Source: an uncultured Clostridia bacterium (GTDB lineage Bacteria; Bacillota; Clostridia; Christensenellales; CAG-314). From it: a stretch of 53,241 nucleotides of DNA. How positions within the stretch are numbered: position 1 is the first letter of the stretch; the number at the start of each line of letters is the position of its first letter. This document shows positions 50,906 through 53,241 of the stretch, piece after piece. Below the pieces are notes generated by a model that did no database searches, was not told the origin of the DNA, and saw only the letters and a list, made by a program, of their open reading frames with translations. A program made the position numbers and the translations under genes. The DNA lies in NCBI GenBank assembly GCA_947053925.1, contig CAMRUG010000010.1:1-53241 (forward strand). Reading direction: 5' to 3'.

Positions 50906-53241
50906 TTAATTAAACAATCCTACTAGCCAATCTATGAACATTGTACTCAGCCAATCGACTAACCAACCTATTACCATACCAACTGCTGCTCCTATAAACA
51001 TACCTACCGGTCCAGCCGTTGAGAAGGCCATTGCTCCTATCTTAGCTCCAACTGCTCGTGCAATACTCGCAGTCAAAAAGTATAGTCCTACGTCCTTAAT
51101 AGCAGTTAATGCAAAACTTGTTATGCCTTGTGTCAGAGAGTAGTCTTGCTGTACACTATTATATATGTTCAGTCCTAGGTCTAGTGCTATTAGTCCTATC
51201 GCTATTCCGTTACATATCTTGCCTATAGGCGACCTTAGACTGTCTAATGCTGTAAATCTATTAATGCCGTAAACTGCATAGTGGAAGTCTGTAAATGTAA
51301 CTCCGCCTTTTGTTAGTCCCCAAGATACTTTTTCTATTGTTGGCAAAAATGAAGTTAAAATGTCAGTTCCGTAGGAAGCGTAATTTAACCATAGCGGCAA
51401 CGCTTTAAGCATCTTTGGGGTGTGCACTGGGATTAGTTCCGTATGCAAGTTTTCTTGAGTGTTGTTGCTACTCAGTTCTATTGTATTATTACACAGTAAC
51501 CCGTTCCTGTCAAGACTGCGCGGTATATATGCACTGTTTATTGCGTTCTCTATACTTGTTGCGTTTACATACAAGCCTGTCTCGGGGTCGTAGTAACTGC
51601 CGTTGGCATAGTACAGGTTGGACTCTATGTCTAAGTAGAATCCTTTCCAGCGGAACGGATTGACGTTACCTATGAAGTTTGCTTTCGTATTCTCCTGACA
51701 TAGGTTATCGTAAACCTTACAGTTCCCGTATGAATCGTATTCGTACATACAGATTACTTCCTTGCCCGTGTAAGACACTATCATCGAAACGTTTCCTTGA
51801 CTGTCATATACATATTTGTACATTCCGCCTAGGTAATTTATTCCTACTGCTTTGTCGTTGTCGTAATAGTATGTTGTGGCTTTACCGTCCTTTGTTTCTC
51901 TCAGTACCCTGTCTCCGTTTAGATAATATATTGTCTGTTTTCCTGTCGGGTCGGTCTTTTTTATACGCTGTCCGTTGGCGTTATATCCGTATGTATTGCC
52001 GTTTACGCCTTTTAGTCTTCCGCCGCAATCATATTTATAAATTGTTTTTGAACTTCCCTTTGTGCGACTGATTCGGTTGCCGTATATGTCGTAGCCATAT
52101 TCAACTCCGTTAAAACCTGTAAGTTGACCTTGGCTGTTATAATTGCAAGTGCTGTTTGTTGTTCCCGTTACCGACAACAACCTACCGCTATTGTTGTAAC
52201 TATACTGTCTGTCTATTCCCAGTACCTCGTTGGTTTCCTTTACCAGTCTATGCGCCGAGTCGTAAGTATAGTTTATCCGGTTGGTATGTCCGAGCGTCAT
52301 ATACTGCATAGAACTAATTGGCTTTATCCACTGACGGGTTGCGGTTATTCTGCTTATATCCCCGGATTCGTTGTAACCGAGCACATCCTTTACCTGTATA
52401 TTCAATCCGCCGTCTAACGACGAATTTATACCGTCCTTGTAGTTATTAAATTCTACACTGTCTACCAGCGACTTACTGCCCGCTGTTTTGTAATTGTATT
52501 TATACCGAGAAGCGCAAGTGTTAAATGTTCCGTCCCGTTCGTTTACTTTTTCCGTAACTCTGCCGAGATTGTCGTAAATGTAGTTAAAGTTTAATGCGCC
52601 CAACCCCTGAACGGGAGAAAAAACGCTGTCTGTAAGCACATAGTTTTTTACGCTTGTTATGCGCGGAGCAAGAGTTTTGTTGTTGTCCATTTCAACCGCA
52701 TAAAAATATGCGGATTTGTTATCGAAAACTATTTGCTGTACGTTACCTGACAATTGTTTGACGTCTAGTTGCGTTACCATTTTGCCGTTATCGTCGGTAA
52801 CCATATCCTGCCAACTTGTCAAATTGCCGTCTTCATCGTAATAGAAATTAGAAATAAAGTTCTCGCTCGAAGCGCCTATTGCTTTTACTTTTTGTGCAAA
52901 CTCGCTTTCCGAACCTTGCTGATACGTCCACCCGCTAATTTCGGATTTGCCGTACTTTGTTTTTCTATTGTCCGTTATTCTTCCGTATGTATCGAAAATA
53001 TTTTTGACGGTCGCATATGTACGTCCGCTTTCATTGAAGTAGCGACTTTCATATTCCTTATAAATTGACCCGTCTGTCCTTTGCCCTGTTGAAGAAGCGT
53101 CGTCTTGAATGAGTTTTTCGGTGTCTCCGTCAAACTGCGTATATTCTACCCTATCGCTTGCGTTATCCTGCTTTACTCCGTATTTGACCGTTCCGTCTGT
53201 TACCGTGCGTATACGCCCTTGTTCGTAGGTTACTTCGTTCT
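50906..53241 (-). CDS. Rhs/YD-repeat polymorphic toxin, 5' end off the window
   Basis: At least 777 residues, open to the right edge (the TTG at 52822 is only an internal codon; the frame continues with YYDEDGNLTSWQDM). Repeated YD motifs run through it: YNYKTAGS, YDSAHRLVKETN, YNNSGRLLSVTG, YDIYGNRISRTKGS, YGYNANGQRIKKTD. The core ends with RWKGFYLDIESNLYY and DPETGLYVNATSI. A variable tip of about 170 aa begins near TELIPVHTPKMLKALP and ends with a long hydrophobic region containing GMFIGAAVGMVIG. Such proteins are contact- or secretion-dependent antibacterial toxins, delivered as an encapsulated tip. Confidence 0.88.
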   Translation of the reverse strand, partial: NEVTYEQGRIRTVTDGTVKYGVKQDNASDRVEYTQFDGDTEKLIQDDASSTGQRTDGSIYKEYESRYFNESGRTYATVKNIFDTYGRITDNRKTKYGKSEISGWTYQQGSESEFAQKVKAIGASSENFISNFYYDEDGNLTSWQDMVTDDNGKMVTQLDVKQLSGNVQQIVFDNKSAYFYAVEMDNNKTLAPRITSVKNYVLTDSVFSPVQGLGALNFNYIYDNLGRVTEKVNERDGTFNTCASRYKYNYKTAGSKSLVDSVEFNNYKDGINSSLDGGLNIQVKDVLGYNESGDISRITATRQWIKPISSMQYMTLGHTNRINYTYDSAHRLVKETNEVLGIDRQYSYNNSGRLLSVTGTTNSTCNYNSQGQLTGFNGVEYGYDIYGNRISRTKGSSKTIYKYDCGGRLKGVNGNTYGYNANGQRIKKTDPTGKQTIYYLNGDRVLRETKDGKATTYYYDNDKAVGINYLGGMYKYVYDSQGNVSMIVSYTGKEVICMYEYDSYGNCKVYDNLCQENTKANFIGNVNPFRWKGFYLDIESNLYYANGSYYDPETGLYVNATSIENAINSAYIPRSLDRNGLLCNNTIELSSNNTQENLHTELIPVHTPKMLKALPLWLNYASYGTDILTSFLPTIEKVSWGLTKGGVTFTDFHYAVYGINRFTALDSLRSPIGKICNGIAIGLIALDLGLNIYNSVQQDYSLTQGITSFALTAIKDVGLYFLTASIARAVGAKIGAMAFSTAGPVGMFIGAAVGMVIGWLVDWLSTMFIDWLVGLFN

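Overview
The window looks like chromosome from a low-to-moderate GC member of the Bacillota, class Clostridia. Grounds: the gene order minD - minE-like - spoIVFA-like - spoIVFB-like and the rplU - prp - rpmA cluster, an L27 with the Firmicute N-terminal leader peptide, a TSCPD (TIGR03905-type) protein, strong AGGAGG-type ribosome binding sites and sigma-A type promoters. A V-type ATPase and an RsgI-like/ECF sigma pair fit an anaerobic, probably gut, clostridium. I cannot name a family or genus.

Layout (nearly everything is on the minus strand). 1-6.1 kb: V-type ATPase operon (G, I, K, E, C, F and partial A, continuing off the left edge), preceded by rpiB and the Sua5/YwlC tRNA-modification gene. 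8.1-10.2 kb: TSCPD protein and a triple fusion NadD-YqeK-RsfS. 10.2-13.5 kb: a membrane protein on the plus strand, then the min/spoIVF operon. 13.9-18.3 kb: Ppx/GppA, a TPP-riboswitch-controlled ThiT, and an XRE regulator with tandem repeats. 18.5-22 kb: rho - mnmA - DUF1624-type acyltransferase, behind a long rho leader. 23-27.7 kb: glycerol operon (GlpA-like, GlpB-like, DUF1667, GlpK). 28-30.5 kb: membrane-anchored hydrolase whose best promoter carries a G9 tract between -35 and -10. 31.2-35 kb: NYN coiled-coil protein, Ogg, L27/Prp/L21. 35-37 kb: a secreted protein and a SLOG protein. 36.9-39.3 kb: a plus-strand accessory island with two paralogous double-HTH proteins, two convergent tandem small-RNA genes, a 49-aa acidic ORF and a helical protein. 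39.4-45.3 kb: GH2 glycosidase, a membrane protein, RsgI-like anti-sigma and ECF sigma. 45.6-47.5 kb: rsmI and trmN6, separated by a composite interspersed repeat. 47.5-53.2 kb: an Rhs/YD-repeat polymorphic toxin (5' end off the right edge) followed by an array of displaced tips and immunity-like genes.

Most notable observations. (1) Two tandem minus-strand small RNA genes at 38.0-38.4 kb. Each has its own 17-bp-spaced promoter and terminator; each predicted start site falls on the first base of a long terminal stem, and both share a 3' module. (2) An Rhs tip/immunity cassette array in which all three tips end in a GxxxGxxxGxxxG glycine zipper. (3) Two 9-base G/C tracts placed like phase-variation switches, one in a promoter spacer and one in an early coding region. 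(4) A 163-bp interspersed repeat, identical in two copies 40 kb apart, whose end supplies the Shine-Dalgarno of the downstream gene in both places. (5) A NadD-YqeK-RsfS fusion that keeps an internal ribosome binding site and start codon for RsfS.
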